In this document: positions 53,101-64,000 of the stretch, piece after piece
How the letters are laid out: the number at the start of each line of letters is the position of its first letter
Position numbering within the stretch: the first letter of the stretch is position 1
Source of the DNA: Sphingomonas ginsenosidimutans
Lineage (GTDB): Bacteria > Pseudomonadota > Alphaproteobacteria > Sphingomonadales > Sphingomonadaceae
Direction of reading: 5' to 3'
Length of the DNA: 64,000 bases
Assembly: GCF_002374835.1 (NCBI RefSeq)
Contig: NZ_NWVD01000007.1
Coordinates: forward strand, 62,001-126,000
The notes under the pieces: generated by a model
The model's input: only the letters and a program-made list of their open reading frames with translations
Databases searched by the model: none
What the model was told of the DNA's origin: nothing
Program-made: the position numbers and the translations under genes

Positions 53101-55007
53101 TCGTCCTCAAGTCCAAGCGCGCGGGCGTCTTCGTTTGCCTGCACGAGATTTGCAAGACGCTGGTCCAGCGCCCGCTGTTCGTTCACCAATGCCACCTGCC
53201 GCTGGAACGCCTCGTCGGTGAAGCGTTCCATCATCGCTGAGGTGGCCTCCGCCAGAGCCGCATCCACTTCCGGTCGCGTCACCAGGATCGCGATCGCCTC
53301 GTCCAGATCCTCACGCGCCTGCTTCGCATCCGCATCGGCGCGGGTGAACGAGTAAGGCATCGCATCGGCACGCAGCAGATCATGGGCGATGGTGTCGAAA
53401 CCGGATTGCGCCAATATGGTGACAAGCCGCCCGCTATCAAGCGGCGCGGCGCGCGTGTCGGCCAGCGCGACGTCCACCACCGCCTCGAACACTCGCCCCA
53501 GCGCGCCATCGGCCAGCTTCAGCGAGCCGAGCACCTCCATATGGCGCGCGATCTCCGCGGGGTGGCGCAGCAGCCCGGCGACGACCGCCTTCGACAGGAT
53601 CGGGTCGATCCCGCCCGCGGCGCGCAGGCGGCGCGCGTCCTCGGTCACGGGGGGCAGGGGCGGGGTCCACTTCTGTCCCGGCCCTCTCTGCTCCGACCGG
53701 CGCTGCCCGATCGGATAGAAGGGCTGGCGCTGCTGGAAGGGCTGGCGGGTGCGGGCGAACTGTTCGTCGAAGCGGTGGCGGAATTCGGCCTGATATTCGG
53801 ACTTCACCGCCGGATCGGCGATCGACCCGGCAAGATCGGACAGCCGCCGCTTCAATCCCGCGCGCTGTTCCGGGGTGGTGAGCGGTTCGGCGGCCAGTTC
53901 ATGCTTCCATAACCGGTCGACCAGCGGTTCCGCCTCGCGCACCAGTGCCTCGAACGCGGGCTTGCCCTTGGCGCGCATCAGGTCGTCGGGATCCTCACCG
54001 TCGGGCAGGGTGACGAAGGCGAGGCTGCGGCCGGGTGCCAGCATCGGCAGCGCGCGATGCGCGGCGCGGATCGCGGCCTTCTGCCCGGCGCCGTCGCCAT
54101 CGAGGCACAGGATCGGCACGTCGACGACGCGCCACAGCCGTTCCAGCTGGTGTTCGGTCAGCGCGGTGCCCAGCGGCGCAACCACCTCGCCGACGCCGCC
54201 CTGCGCCAGCGCGATCGCATCCATATAGCCTTCGACCACGAACAGCCGGTCGGCCTTGCGCGCGGCGGGCGCGGCGCGCTCGAGATTGTAGAGCGTGCGC
54301 CCCTTGTCGAACAGCGGCGTGTCGGGGGAGTTGAGATATTTCGGCTCGCCCTCCCCGATGATTCGCCCGCCGAACGCAATGACGCGCCCGCGCGGATCGC
54401 GGATCGGGATCATCAGGCGGCCGCGGAACCGGTCGTACGGCTCCTTGCCCTCGACCTGGATCAGCAGCCCCGCCTCGACCAGCATGGCGTCGCCGAAATC
54501 CTTGAGCGCGGCGCGCAGGCGACCGCGCGAATCGGGCGAATAGCCGAAGCCGAACGCCTGCGTCGTCGCCGCCGAAACACCGCGGCGTTCCAGGAGCGCG
54601 CGTGCCGCCGCGCCCTCGATCCCGCCGAGCTGCTGGGTGAAGAAATCGGCGGCGGCCTGCATGACGTCGTGCAGCGACTTTGCCCGTTCGGCCCGCTGCG
54701 CGGCGCGCGCGTCCTGTTCGGGCATGTCGAGGCCCGCGGCGGCGGCGAGCTCCTTCACCGCATCGATGAACGGCAGCCCCTGATGATCGGTCATCCAGCG
54801 GATGGCATCGCCATGCGCGGAACAGCCGAAGCAATGGTAGAAGCCCTTGTCGTCGTTGACATAGAAGCTGGGCGTCTTCTCGTTATGGAAGGGGCAGCAG
54901 CCCTTCATCTCGCGCCCCGCGCGGGTCAGCTTCACCGTTTTTCCGACCAGCGCGGACAGCGAGGTGCGCGCACGCAATTCGTCGAGGAAGGCGGGGGTGA
55001 GGCTCAC
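53097..55007 (-). CDS. dnaG: DNA primase DnaG
   Basis: DnaG makes RNA primers for replication. The 636-residue protein has the CHC2 zinc finger with Cys38-x2-His41-x17-Cys59-x2-Cys62, a catalytic core with the [19 protein letters not shown] segment, and the TOPRIM metal site [11 protein letters not shown] plus CLDGDGAG. The last 180 residues form the helicase-binding domain, less conserved. It shares a transcript with rpoD. The gene upstream on the minus strand is a yqeY-type gene, separated by a dispersed repeat; rpsU is not present. Confidence 0.96.
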
Positions 55008-55059
55008 GCGCGATTGTAACCCGCCCTGTCACGGGGGGGTAAAAATTGCAATGATTCTG

Positions 55060-55243
55060 TTTGCGCGAAGCCGCGAAGGAAAGGGGGATGGGGTTCGCGC
55101 AGAGGCGCGGAGGGGCAGAGATGTCGCGCCTGCCGCGCCAATCCGAGCCGCCTTGGCAACTCTCTCGGACGCACCGTCGTGAAGGGAGGTGCGATGACGC
55201 GCGGAGCCACCTCTCCGGGCCTCCGCGCGAACCAACCCTTCCT
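55060..55243. repeat. Dispersed palindromic repeat, copy 2
   Basis: The left part, with GCGCGAAGCCGCGAAGGAAA and then GGTTCGCGCAGAGGCGCGGAG at 55092-55112, is similar to the left part of the repeat at 40813-40876. The right part CTCCGGGCCTCCGCGCGAACC at 55213-55233 is the inverted complement of 55092-55112 with two mismatches. The element fills the gap between dnaG and the yqeY-type gene. No true gene lies inside. Confidence 0.6.
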
Positions 55244-55253
55244 GTTCTACAAA

Positions 55254-55706
55254 TCAGGCCAAAGCCGCCTTCACCAGCCCGCTCGCCTTGCTCATGTCGA
55301 GCGTGGTGGCGTGGCGGGCCTTCAGTTCGGCCATCACGCGGCCCATGTCCTTCATGCCGGATGCGCCGAGGTCGGCCTTGATCGCCTCGATCGCCGCTTT
55401 CGTCTCCTCCTCGCTCATCTGCGCGGGCAGGAAACGTTCGATGACCGCGACTTCGGCGGCCTCCGCCGCGGCAAGTTCGGCGCGCCCGCCCTGTTCGTAC
55501 ATGGCGATCGATTCGCGGCGCTGTTTGACCATCTTCTGAAGGACTTCGATCACCAGCGCATCGTCGTCCGCGGGGGCGCCGCCGGTGCGCGCCTCGATAT
55601 CGCGATTCTTGATCGCGGCCTGGATCAGGCCGATCGCGGCGCGGGATTCCTTGTCGCCCGCCTTCATGGCGGCGATCTGGGCTTGCTTGATGTCGTCTCG
55701 AATCAT
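55254..55706 (-). CDS. GatB/YqeY domain protein
   Basis: A 150-residue helical protein related to the C-terminal domain of GatB. The start IRDDIKQAQIAAMKAGDKESRAAIGLI and the later FLPAQMSEEETKAAIEAI and MKDMGRVMAELKA segments are typical. It may bind tRNA, but its function is not established. YqeY genes are often found near dnaG-rpoD. It is divergent from carA (107 bases between starts). Confidence 0.9.
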   Translation of the reverse strand: MIRDDIKQAQIAAMKAGDKESRAAIGLIQAAIKNRDIEARTGGAPADDDALVIEVLQKMVKQRRESIAMYEQGGRAELAAAEAAEVAVIERFLPAQMSEEETKAAIEAIKADLGASGMKDMGRVMAELKARHATTLDMSKASGLVKAALA

Positions 55707-55813
55707 GTCGACCGCGATAGCGATGCTGGACGGTTGACGCGAGGGGGTCGGGTGTCTAGCGGGCGGGGCTTAGCGACATTGCTGCAAACCAACCTGAGGA
55801 GTGCTTGCCGACC

Positions 55814-56980
55814 ATGGCCGAGCCGGACATTTCGCGCGTCCCGCAACCGGAGGGTGCCACCGGCGTCCTCGTCCTGGCCAATGGCGAGGTGGCGTGGGGC
55901 CGTGGCTTCGGCGCTGCCGGCGCGGCGGTTGGCGAGGTGTGCTTCCACACCGCGATGACCGGCTATCAGGAGATCATGACCGATCCGTCCTTCGCGGGGC
56001 AGATCATCACCTTCACCTTCCCGCACATCGGCAACGTCGGCGCGAACCCGGACGATGTGGAGGCCGACGATCCCCACGCGCTGGGGATGATCGTGCGCGA
56101 GGATCCGACCGCGCCGTCGAACTTCCGGGCGATGGAGAACCTCGACGGCTGGATGAAGCGCCACACGCGCATCGGCCTGGCCGGGATCGACACGCGCGCG
56201 CTGACGCGCCGCATCCGCACCGGCGGCGCCCCCAATGGCGTCGTCGCGCATTCGCCCGATGGCACGTTCGACCTGCCGGCGCTGCTTGCGATGGCGCGCG
56301 GCTGGCCGGGGCTGGAGGGGATGGACCTTGCCCGGCAGGTGACGCGCGAGACGCACGGCACGTGGGAGGGCGGCATCTGGCGGCTCGGCTTCGGCTATGG
56401 CGCGGGTGAGGGCGGCGCGCGGCCGCATGTCGTCGCGATCGATTACGGCAGCAAGCACAATATCTTCCGCAACCTTGTTCAGGCAGGGGCGAAGGTGTCG
56501 GTGGTGCCGGCCGAGGCGACCTTCGACCAGATCATGGCGCTGGCGCCGGACGGCATCTTCCTGTCGAACGGCCCCGGCGACCCGGCGGCCACCGGCGAAT
56601 ATGCCGTGCCAGTGATCCGCCAGTTGCTCGATACCGGCAAGCCGCTGTTCGGCATCTGCCTGGGCCACCAGCTGCTGGGCCTCGCGGTCGGCGCGAAGAC
56701 CACCAAGATGTTCCAGGGCCACCGCGGCGCCAACCACCCGGTCAAGCGGCTCTCCGACGGCGCGGTTGAGATCACCAGCATGAACCACGGCTTCGCGGTG
56801 GAGCGGGAAAGCCTGCCCGCCAATGCGCGCGAGACGCATGTGTCTCTGTTCGACGGATCGAACGCGGGGCTGGAGCTGACCGATCGCCCGGCGTTTTCGG
56901 TGCAGTATCACCCGGAAGCGTCGCCGGGACCGCAGGACAGCTTCTATCTGTTCGAGCGGTTCGTGGGGGCGTTGCGATGA
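55814..56980 (+). CDS. carA: Carbamoyl-phosphate synthase small subunit
   Basis: CarA hydrolyses glutamine to supply ammonia to CarB for pyrimidine and arginine synthesis. The 388-residue product has FHTAMTGYQEIMTDPSFAGQ in the N-terminal domain and the class I amidotransferase triad: catalytic Cys in FGICLGHQLLG and His/Glu in QYHPEASPGP. The ribosome site GAGGAG at 55796-55801 is 12 bases from ATG 55814; a TTG at 55805 is too close. A perfect 7-bp hairpin spans the stop (56979-56985 with 56991-56997). carB starts 69 bases later. Confidence 0.96.
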   Translation: MAEPDISRVPQPEGATGVLVLANGEVAWGRGFGAAGAAVGEVCFHTAMTGYQEIMTDPSFAGQIITFTFPHIGNVGANPDDVEADDPHALGMIVREDPTAPSNFRAMENLDGWMKRHTRIGLAGIDTRALTRRIRTGGAPNGVVAHSPDGTFDLPALLAMARGWPGLEGMDLARQVTRETHGTWEGGIWRLGFGYGAGEGGARPHVVAIDYGSKHNIFRNLVQAGAKVSVVPAEATFDQIMALAPDGIFLSNGPGDPAATGEYAVPVIRQLLDTGKPLFGICLGHQLLGLAVGAKTTKMFQGHRGANHPVKRLSDGAVEITSMNHGFAVERESLPANARETHVSLFDGSNAGLELTDRPAFSVQYHPEASPGPQDSFYLFERFVGALR

Positions 56981-57049
56981 GGCAGTCCCTCTGCCTCCGC
57001 CATCCTAACTAGACGCGAACGGTCGTCGCACTGAATTTGCAGGACTGAC

Positions 57050-60382
<3,333 letters not shown>

Positions 60383-60458
60383 TCCCCCACATGTTTGGAT
60401 GGTGCGGGCGGTCCTCAGGGAGGGGGCCGCTCGGGGAAGCGTTTTTGAAGGATAAGCG

Positions 60459-60935
60459 ATGGCGACCGTCGAGAAGATGCCGATGCTGCAGGAAGGCTAT
60501 GAGAAGCTGACCGCAGACCTGAAGCGCCTCAAGATCGAACGCCCGCAGATCGTCGATGCGATCGAGGAAGCGCGTGCGCACGGCGACCTTTCGGAAAACG
60601 CCGAATATCACGCCGCCAAGGAGCGGCAGGGCCAGGTAGAGGCGACGATCGCCGATATCGAGGACAAGCTGAGTCGCGCGCAGATCATCGACCCGCGGGA
60701 TCTGTCGGGCGACAAGATCGTGTTCGGCGCGACCGTCACGCTGATGGACGAGGACGACAAGCCGGTCCGCTACCAGATCGTCGGCCAGACCGAGGCGGAC
60801 GCCAAGAGCGGGCGGATCAGCTACAATTCCCCGCTCGGCCGCGCGCTGATCGGGCGCAGCGTCGACGACGAGGTGGAGGTGTCGGTGCCGGCGGGCGACC
60901 GTTACTACCTCGTGTCGAAGATCGAGTTCATCTGA
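60459..60935 (+). CDS. greA: Transcription elongation factor GreA
   Basis: GreA rescues backtracked RNA polymerase by stimulating transcript cleavage. The 158-residue product has the N-terminal coiled coil (about 12-75, with [20 protein letters not shown], whose acidic tip is the catalytic region) and the C-terminal FKBP-like domain ([18 protein letters not shown] and the [10 protein letters not shown] segment). AAGGATAAGCG before ATG 60459 is a fair ribosome site. A GC-rich hairpin lies between carB and greA (60408-60430), but its distance to the T-run makes a terminator doubtful. The following phosphotransferase gene overlaps its stop. Confidence 0.96.
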   Translation: MATVEKMPMLQEGYEKLTADLKRLKIERPQIVDAIEEARAHGDLSENAEYHAAKERQGQVEATIADIEDKLSRAQIIDPRDLSGDKIVFGATVTLMDEDDKPVRYQIVGQTEADAKSGRISYNSPLGRALIGRSVDDEVEVSVPAGDRYYLVSKIEFI

Positions 60936-61723
60936 CGCGCCATGTCCTGCCGGCGTCGTGGGACGCCCGGCTCGCCGGATATGAATGGTATCGCGACGGC
61001 GCGGGCGAATCCGGCGGTGTCATCCACCGCCTGACGCGCGCCGGTGCGCCGTCGCTGTACCTGAAACATGGCACCGATGCGGTCGCGGCGGCGATCGTGG
61101 ACGAGGCGGTCCGACTGCGCTGGTTGCAGGGGCGCGTCCCTGCGGCGCGGCCGGTCGCCTTCGCGGACGAGGATGGCGCCGCCTGGCTGTTGACCATCGG
61201 TGTGGCGGGCCGGACCGGGGATGCGTGGCTGGATCACGATTCGGCGCTGCTGCCCGTGATCGTCGCCGCCTTCGCCGGGTTCCTGACGCAGCTTCACGCG
61301 CTGCCAGTGGACGATTGCCCGTTCGAGGCCGGCGCCGCGCTGCGGCTGGCGGCCGCGCGGCGACGGGTGGGGGCGGGGGAGGTGGACGTCGAGGATTTCG
61401 CCGACGATCACCTCGGCTGGGATGCCGAACGGATGCTGGCGCATACCGAGGCGCTGTACGATCCCGACCTGCACCAGCGCGTCGTGACGCACGGCGACTT
61501 CTCGCTCGGCAACCTGTTGATGGACGAACGCGGCCACGTCACCGGCTGTATCGACGTCGGCCTGCTGGGCGTGGCGGACCCGTATCAGGATATCGCGATC
61601 CTGTGCGCCAATCTGGGAGAGCTCGACCCCGCAGCGGAGCGCGCGTTCCTCGATGCGATCGGCGTGGCGTCACCCGATCGGCAGCGGATGGCTTTCCACC
61701 GCTGTCTCGACGAACTGTTCTGA
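60932..61723 (+). CDS. APH(3')-family aminoglycoside phosphotransferase, apparent CTG start
   Basis: The protein resembles APH(3') enzymes through its whole length: [18 protein letters not shown] at the N-terminus, then [11 protein letters not shown] and [11 protein letters not shown], the [16 protein letters not shown] catalytic loop, [18 protein letters not shown] and the C-terminal CLDELF. Aminoglycoside kinases of this class are about 264 residues, and reading from CTG at 60932 gives 263. No ATG, GTG or TTG is in frame upstream of 61097, where a GTG would lose about 55 conserved residues. CTG 60932 overlaps the greA stop (CTGA), analogous to the ATGA overlaps elsewhere. True substrate is uncertain; resistance is possible but not shown. 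Confidence 0.8.
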   Translation: MTRHVLPASWDARLAGYEWYRDGAGESGGVIHRLTRAGAPSLYLKHGTDAVAAAIVDEAVRLRWLQGRVPAARPVAFADEDGAAWLLTIGVAGRTGDAWLDHDSALLPVIVAAFAGFLTQLHALPVDDCPFEAGAALRLAAARRRVGAGEVDVEDFADDHLGWDAERMLAHTEALYDPDLHQRVVTHGDFSLGNLLMDERGHVTGCIDVGLLGVADPYQDIAILCANLGELDPAAERAFLDAIGVASPDRQRMAFHRCLDELF

Positions 61724-61763
61724 CCGACCCCTCCGGTTCGCGTTGCGGAGGGGCCGGTGCGCC

Positions 61764-61994
61764 TCACTGCGCCGGCTTGGCGAGCAGATCGGGTTCCAGC
61801 AGGCGGTGCAGATGCACCACCACATATTTCATCTCGGCATCGTCGACGGTGCGCTGCGCCGCCGCGCGCCACGCCTTTTCGGCGCTGGCATAGTCCGGGA
61901 AGATGCCGACCACCTCGATCGAGGACAGGTCGTTGAAATCGAGCGTACGCGGATCGTTGACGCGCCCGCCGAACACCAGATGCAATTTGCTCAT
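61764..61994 (-). CDS. DUF4170 protein
   Basis: A 76-residue soluble protein of a small alphaproteobacterial family. The visible pattern is LHLVFGGRVNDPRTLDFNDLSS and VVGIFPDYASAEKAWRAAAQRTVDDAEMKYVVVHLHRLL, with a typical F-G-G-x-V and A-W-x-x-A-A-Q arrangement. No function is known. It ends near the aph gene and lies beyond the terminator of the four-gene membrane operon, so it has its own promoter. Confidence 0.88.
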   Translation of the reverse strand: MSKLHLVFGGRVNDPRTLDFNDLSSIEVVGIFPDYASAEKAWRAAAQRTVDDAEMKYVVVHLHRLLEPDLLAKPAQ

Positions 61995-62058
61995 GCGCGG
62001 TTCCTGAGGGAGGGAAGGATCGCAAACACGGCTGGCAGCGATCGACCCGTGACGGAGA

Positions 62059-62102
62059 AAAGGAGATCGCGCCGGGCGTATGCCGCCGGTGCGATCTCCT
62101 CT
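62059..62102 (-). terminator. Rho-independent terminator of the yqjDE-like operon
   Basis: AGGAGATCGC at 62061-62070 pairs exactly with GCGATCTCCT at 62091-62100, and the inner GCCGG/CCGG bases extend the stem. On the minus strand the stem is followed by TTTTCTCC, a canonical U-run. It is placed to stop transcripts of the minus-strand genes ending at 62201. Confidence 0.85.
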
Positions 62103-62115
62103 CCCGTATAGCGAG

Positions 62116-62186
62116 GCGACGTGCTGCCCGACGTCGCTTGTGTCGGCCGCTCTACCGCGAAGCGGCGCGGGTTTGAAGTCCCGCGC
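62116..62186. other. Two further hairpins in the 3' region of the membrane operon
   Basis: GCGACGT at 62116-62122 pairs with ACGTCGC at 62131-62137, and GCGCGGG at 62165-62171 pairs with CCCGCGC at 62180-62186. Both lie between the last gene of the minus-strand operon and its terminator. They could protect the mRNA 3' end. The second has a loop reading ACTTCAAA on the minus strand, which looks like a tRNA anticodon loop, but no tRNA arms surround it. Confidence 0.5.
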
Positions 62187-62200
62187 GCCGTTGCGTGCGT

Positions 62201-62665
62201 TCAGGCGCCCTTGACCTTTTCCTTGCTCGCCTGCGCCGCCGCAGTACCGGCCGATGTGGCCGCCTTCACGACGCCCTGGAGCAGCGACTTGGCCTGATCC
62301 TTGGCCGCGCCCTTGCTGAGGCCAAGCTGGTCGAGCTCGGCGCGCCCGGCCTCCTTCGCGGCGGCAAGCCCGGCGACCGCCGCGGCGGCTACCTTGCGCC
62401 CGACCGGGGCGAGCAGTTCCTTTTCGCGCTGTCCGCGCGGCACGACCAGCGCGACCAGCGCGCCGAGCGCCATGCCGCCGACGACGACGCCGAGTGGGTT
62501 GGTTTCCAGCGTCTGGACCGTGACCTGCGCCGCGTCGCTCGCCTTGTGACGCGCGGTTTCATACGCGCTGGACGCCTTGTCGGCGGCGGTGTCGATGCCG
62601 TCGCGGATGCGCCCGTGGTGCTCTGCCTGGGTGTCGTGGTGATCGGTCATCATCGGTTCCTTCAT
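62201..62665 (-). CDS. Small membrane-anchored stress-type protein
   Basis: A 154-residue protein. The N-terminal half is charged, with DTAADKASSAYETARHKASDAAQ, probably coiled; one Gly/Ala-rich membrane helix (about 56-75, NPLGVVVGGMALGALVALVV) follows, then a second Ala-rich amphipathic part. It resembles YqjD/ElaB-type proteins in general pattern, but not enough to name. Start ATG 62665 overlaps the stop of the preceding gene (ATGA); an AAGGA site favours the ATG at 62653. It is the last gene before the terminator. Confidence 0.72.
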   Translation of the reverse strand: MKEPMMTDHHDTQAEHHGRIRDGIDTAADKASSAYETARHKASDAAQVTVQTLETNPLGVVVGGMALGALVALVVPRGQREKELLAPVGRKVAAAAVAGLAAAKEAGRAELDQLGLSKGAAKDQAKSLLQGVVKAATSAGTAAAQASKEKVKGA

Positions 62666-62976
62666 CGGCCGTGAACGGACGAACGTTTGATGGAGAGGAG
62701 CGGTTTCCGCTTGGCGGGGCGCGCGAACAGGGCGGCAATGCGCTTTCGGTTGAGCGCCGCCAGCAACACCGCCGCGGCGCCCGCGACGGCGACCGGATTG
62801 CGGCGCGCGACCGCGACCGACGCCTGCGCGGCACGGCTGCCGCTCTCGCTGACCTCGCTCACCGCGCGGCGCGCGATGCGCTCTGGCGCGAGCTGGGTCT
62901 GGAGCGTTTCGACCGTGCTGGTCAAACGCTGCCGTGCCGCCTCGGCGCGGGCCTGTGCCGCCGCGACGTCGCTCAT
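62662..62976 (-). CDS. DUF3618-like small membrane protein
   Basis: A 104-residue protein. The first half shows ARAEAARQRLTSTVETLQTQLAPERIARRA, which matches DUF3618, then NPVAVAGAAAVLLAALNR, a short membrane helix, and a basic C-terminal tail. DUF3618 genes usually follow a holin-like YqjE gene in alphaproteobacteria, as here. Function is unknown, possibly envelope stress. The ATG at 62976 overlaps the holin-like gene stop by 4 bases. Confidence 0.78.
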   Translation of the reverse strand: MSDVAAAQARAEAARQRLTSTVETLQTQLAPERIARRAVSEVSESGSRAAQASVAVARRNPVAVAGAAAVLLAALNRKRIAALFARPAKRKPLLSIKRSSVHGR

Positions 62977-63302
62977 CGCGACAGCCTCGTCACGCCGGCG
63001 TAACCCAGAGCCGCCGCGACGGCGAGTGTCACGCCGACCACGACGAGCGTCGCAAAGCCCGGTCCGATCAGCGTCGCGAGCGATACGATCAACCCGACCA
63101 GCAGCGCGATCAGCGCCGCCACCGCGAGCACCCCGGCAACCGCGAAATAGATCGCCGCCGCCTTGTAGCGCGCCGTCATGTCGCCGACCTTTGCCTTGGC
63201 AAGCGCGATCTCGGCCTGCGCAACCTCGCGCGCGTCGCTGGTCAGGCGCGCGAAGAGATGCGGGATGCTGTGATCCTCCAACAGCGGTTCGCGAAGCCCC
63301 AT
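62973..63302 (-). CDS. Phage-holin-like membrane protein (YqjE family)
   Basis: A 109-residue protein with two adjacent helices (about 50-72 and 78-103) after a helical, charged N-terminus with HLFARLTSDAREVAQAEIALAKAKV. This is the YqjE/Holin_3_6 type, which is a chromosomal family not tied to phages. The partner is a DUF883-like protein three bases upstream. No lysis genes are nearby, so a true holin function is unlikely. Confidence 0.82.
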   Translation of the reverse strand: MGLREPLLEDHSIPHLFARLTSDAREVAQAEIALAKAKVGDMTARYKAAAIYFAVAGVLAVAALIALLVGLIVSLATLIGPGFATLVVVGVTLAVAAALGYAGVTRLSR

Positions 63303-63305
63303 GGA

Positions 63306-63797
63306 TCAGGCGTCGCGGTGGTCAAGACCGGAGGACAGCAGGCGCGCGACGACGAAGCCGATCCCGGCGGCAACGCCGACCGCGACCGCGGGACTTTTCT
63401 TCACCAGTTCGCGGACGTCGGCGACCAGATCGTCGACGGTCTTGGCATCGATCGAACTGGACAGCCCCTGGACGCGATCGGCGGCCTGACGCGCATATTG
63501 GCCGTATTGCTCGCCGATCTTCTCGTCCACCTGTGCGGCGGCGTCGTTGAGCATGGTCGACAGCTGGCCCAGCGCGCTCGTGGCGCGGGCCTTGCCATCC
63601 TCGGCATACAGCCGCGCCTTGTCGGTGGCCTGTTCGCGACCCTTGGCGACATTGTCCGCCAGCGTCTGCCGCGCGGTGGCGAACGTGCCGCCCGCCGTCG
63701 GCTCCGCCGCCGGGGTATCGCCGACGGGGGCGGTCACCGGCCCATTTTCGATATTGCTCGTCGAAGGCGCCGTGTCGTGATCGTGTTGCTCGGCCAT
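63306..63797 (-). CDS. DUF883/YqjD-like membrane-anchored protein
   Basis: A 163-residue protein that starts the four-gene operon. The N-terminal 40 residues are acidic and flexible; a long helical section (about 45-130) with GREQATDKARLYAEDGKARA and ADVRELVKKS leads to one C-terminal membrane helix PAVAVGVAAGIGFVVARLL. That layout matches DUF883 (YqjD/ElaB), whose E. coli member binds ribosomes at the membrane in stationary phase. The ATG 63797 has an AAGGAATG site. The 149 bases to eno must hold the divergent promoters. Confidence 0.8.
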   Translation of the reverse strand: MAEQHDHDTAPSTSNIENGPVTAPVGDTPAAEPTAGGTFATARQTLADNVAKGREQATDKARLYAEDGKARATSALGQLSTMLNDAAAQVDEKIGEQYGQYARQAADRVQGLSSSIDAKTVDDLVADVRELVKKSPAVAVGVAAGIGFVVARLLSSGLDHRDA

Positions 63798-63946
63798 GAT
63801 CCATTCCTTCCCAGGTCGAAACGAACAAACCCGACGATGGCATGTCGGGTTCCCGTGTCGTGCGCCATCGCGTTGCGGCGGCGCACCATGCCCGCTAGAG
63901 GCGGAACGCGCTGCCGCTCCCGGCAAACAGATAAGGGGATCGTTTC

Positions 63947-64000
63947 GTGACCGCAATCATCGACCTGCACGGCCGCCAGGTCATCGACAGCCGCGGCAAT
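63947..64000 (+). CDS. eno: Enolase (5' end only)
   Basis: The last 54 bases encode MTAIIDLHGRQVIDSRGN, the conserved enolase N-terminus, from GTG 63947. Enolase interconverts 2-phosphoglycerate and phosphoenolpyruvate in glycolysis. A good ribosome site (AAGGGGA at 63933-63939) precedes the GTG. The rest of the gene is outside the window, so length and active site cannot be checked. Confidence 0.9.
   Translation, partial: MTAIIDLHGRQVIDSRGN

Noticed and set aside
60408..60446. Terminator between carB and greA
   Set aside because: A 7-base-pair hairpin is followed by a T-run, but 11 bases lie between them. It is too far for a standard rho-independent terminator, so it is not listed.
62160..62190. 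Possible selenocysteine tRNA: a stem with the loop ACTTCAAA on the minus strand, like a UCA anticodon arm
   Set aside because: No T-arm (GGTTCGA-type), no long variable arm and no acceptor stem are found around it, and the upstream part is inside a gene. It is an ordinary hairpin in a terminator region.
62973..63302. Prophage remnant suggested by a holin-like gene
   Set aside because: The YqjE/Holin_3_6 family is chromosomal, and no lysin, integrase or structural phage gene is close. The neighbours are the usual yqjD-type genes.

Overview
The window looks like chromosomal DNA from a high-GC alphaproteobacterium, most likely a sphingomonad (Sphingomonas or a close relative). The grounds are the GC-rich codon use, a large TonB-dependent receptor with a sphingomonad-style Ala/Pro linker, a PutA without an N-terminal DNA-binding domain paired with a divergent Lrp-type gene, DUF4170 and UPF0262 proteins, and dispersed palindromic repeats of a kind I associate with sphingomonads. 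No rRNA, tRNA, prophage, complete insertion sequence or CRISPR array was found.

Layout. 1-3490: phosphate starvation block on the minus strand (phoR, a three-repeat Pho box, pstS, start of pstC). 3596-6162: a small Tat-exported protein, a PqqD-like protein, an HprK-like kinase and a nucleotidyltransferase, the 'HPr-rel-A' type arrangement, which is the best candidate for a poorly described system. 6125-12431: VanZ-like protein, gph, glmU-glmS and a two-component pair. 12482-19378: TonB receptor, Lrp-type regulator and putA. 19427-26900: lone [2Fe-2S] subunit, sugar transporter, CaiB-type CoA transferase, PilZ protein, phosphotransferase/DUF6285/acyl-CoA dehydrogenase divergon and a nitronate monooxygenase. 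26986-30208: cytidine deaminase, degenerate GH25 protein, UPF0262 protein and dnaB. 30271-35589: DUF4403, DUF808, astD and selO on the minus strand. 35661-40810: alpha/beta hydrolase, GH130 enzyme, GT4 glycosyltransferase, Cys-rich flavin oxidoreductase and a small nucleotidyltransferase-like protein. 40813-46281: small envelope genes, a 2-hydroxyacid dehydrogenase, nadC, RNase T2, two kinds of palindromic repeat and an AT-richer orphan membrane gene. 46282-50812: CoxE-like VWA protein and MoxR ATPase separated by CHAP and AraC genes, then an unknown protein. 51070-55706: rpoD, dnaG and a yqeY-type gene. 55814-61723: carA, carB, greA and an APH(3')-type kinase that seems to start at CTG. 61764-63797: DUF4170 protein and a four-gene yqjDE-like membrane operon ending at a strong terminator. 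63947-64000: first 18 codons of eno.

Most of the window is core metabolism and information processing: phosphate uptake, UDP-GlcNAc precursor synthesis, proline catabolism, carbamoyl phosphate, NAD synthesis, replication and sigma-70. Accessory content is concentrated around 3.6-6.2 kb and 40.8-46.3 kb. Several gene borders are 4-base ATGA/GTGA overlaps, pointing to translational coupling in the pqqD-like/kinase/nucleotidyltransferase, SH3/nadC, membrane/RNase T2, dnaG/rpoD and yqjDE-like operons. All names rest on reading motifs by eye; no database search was run.
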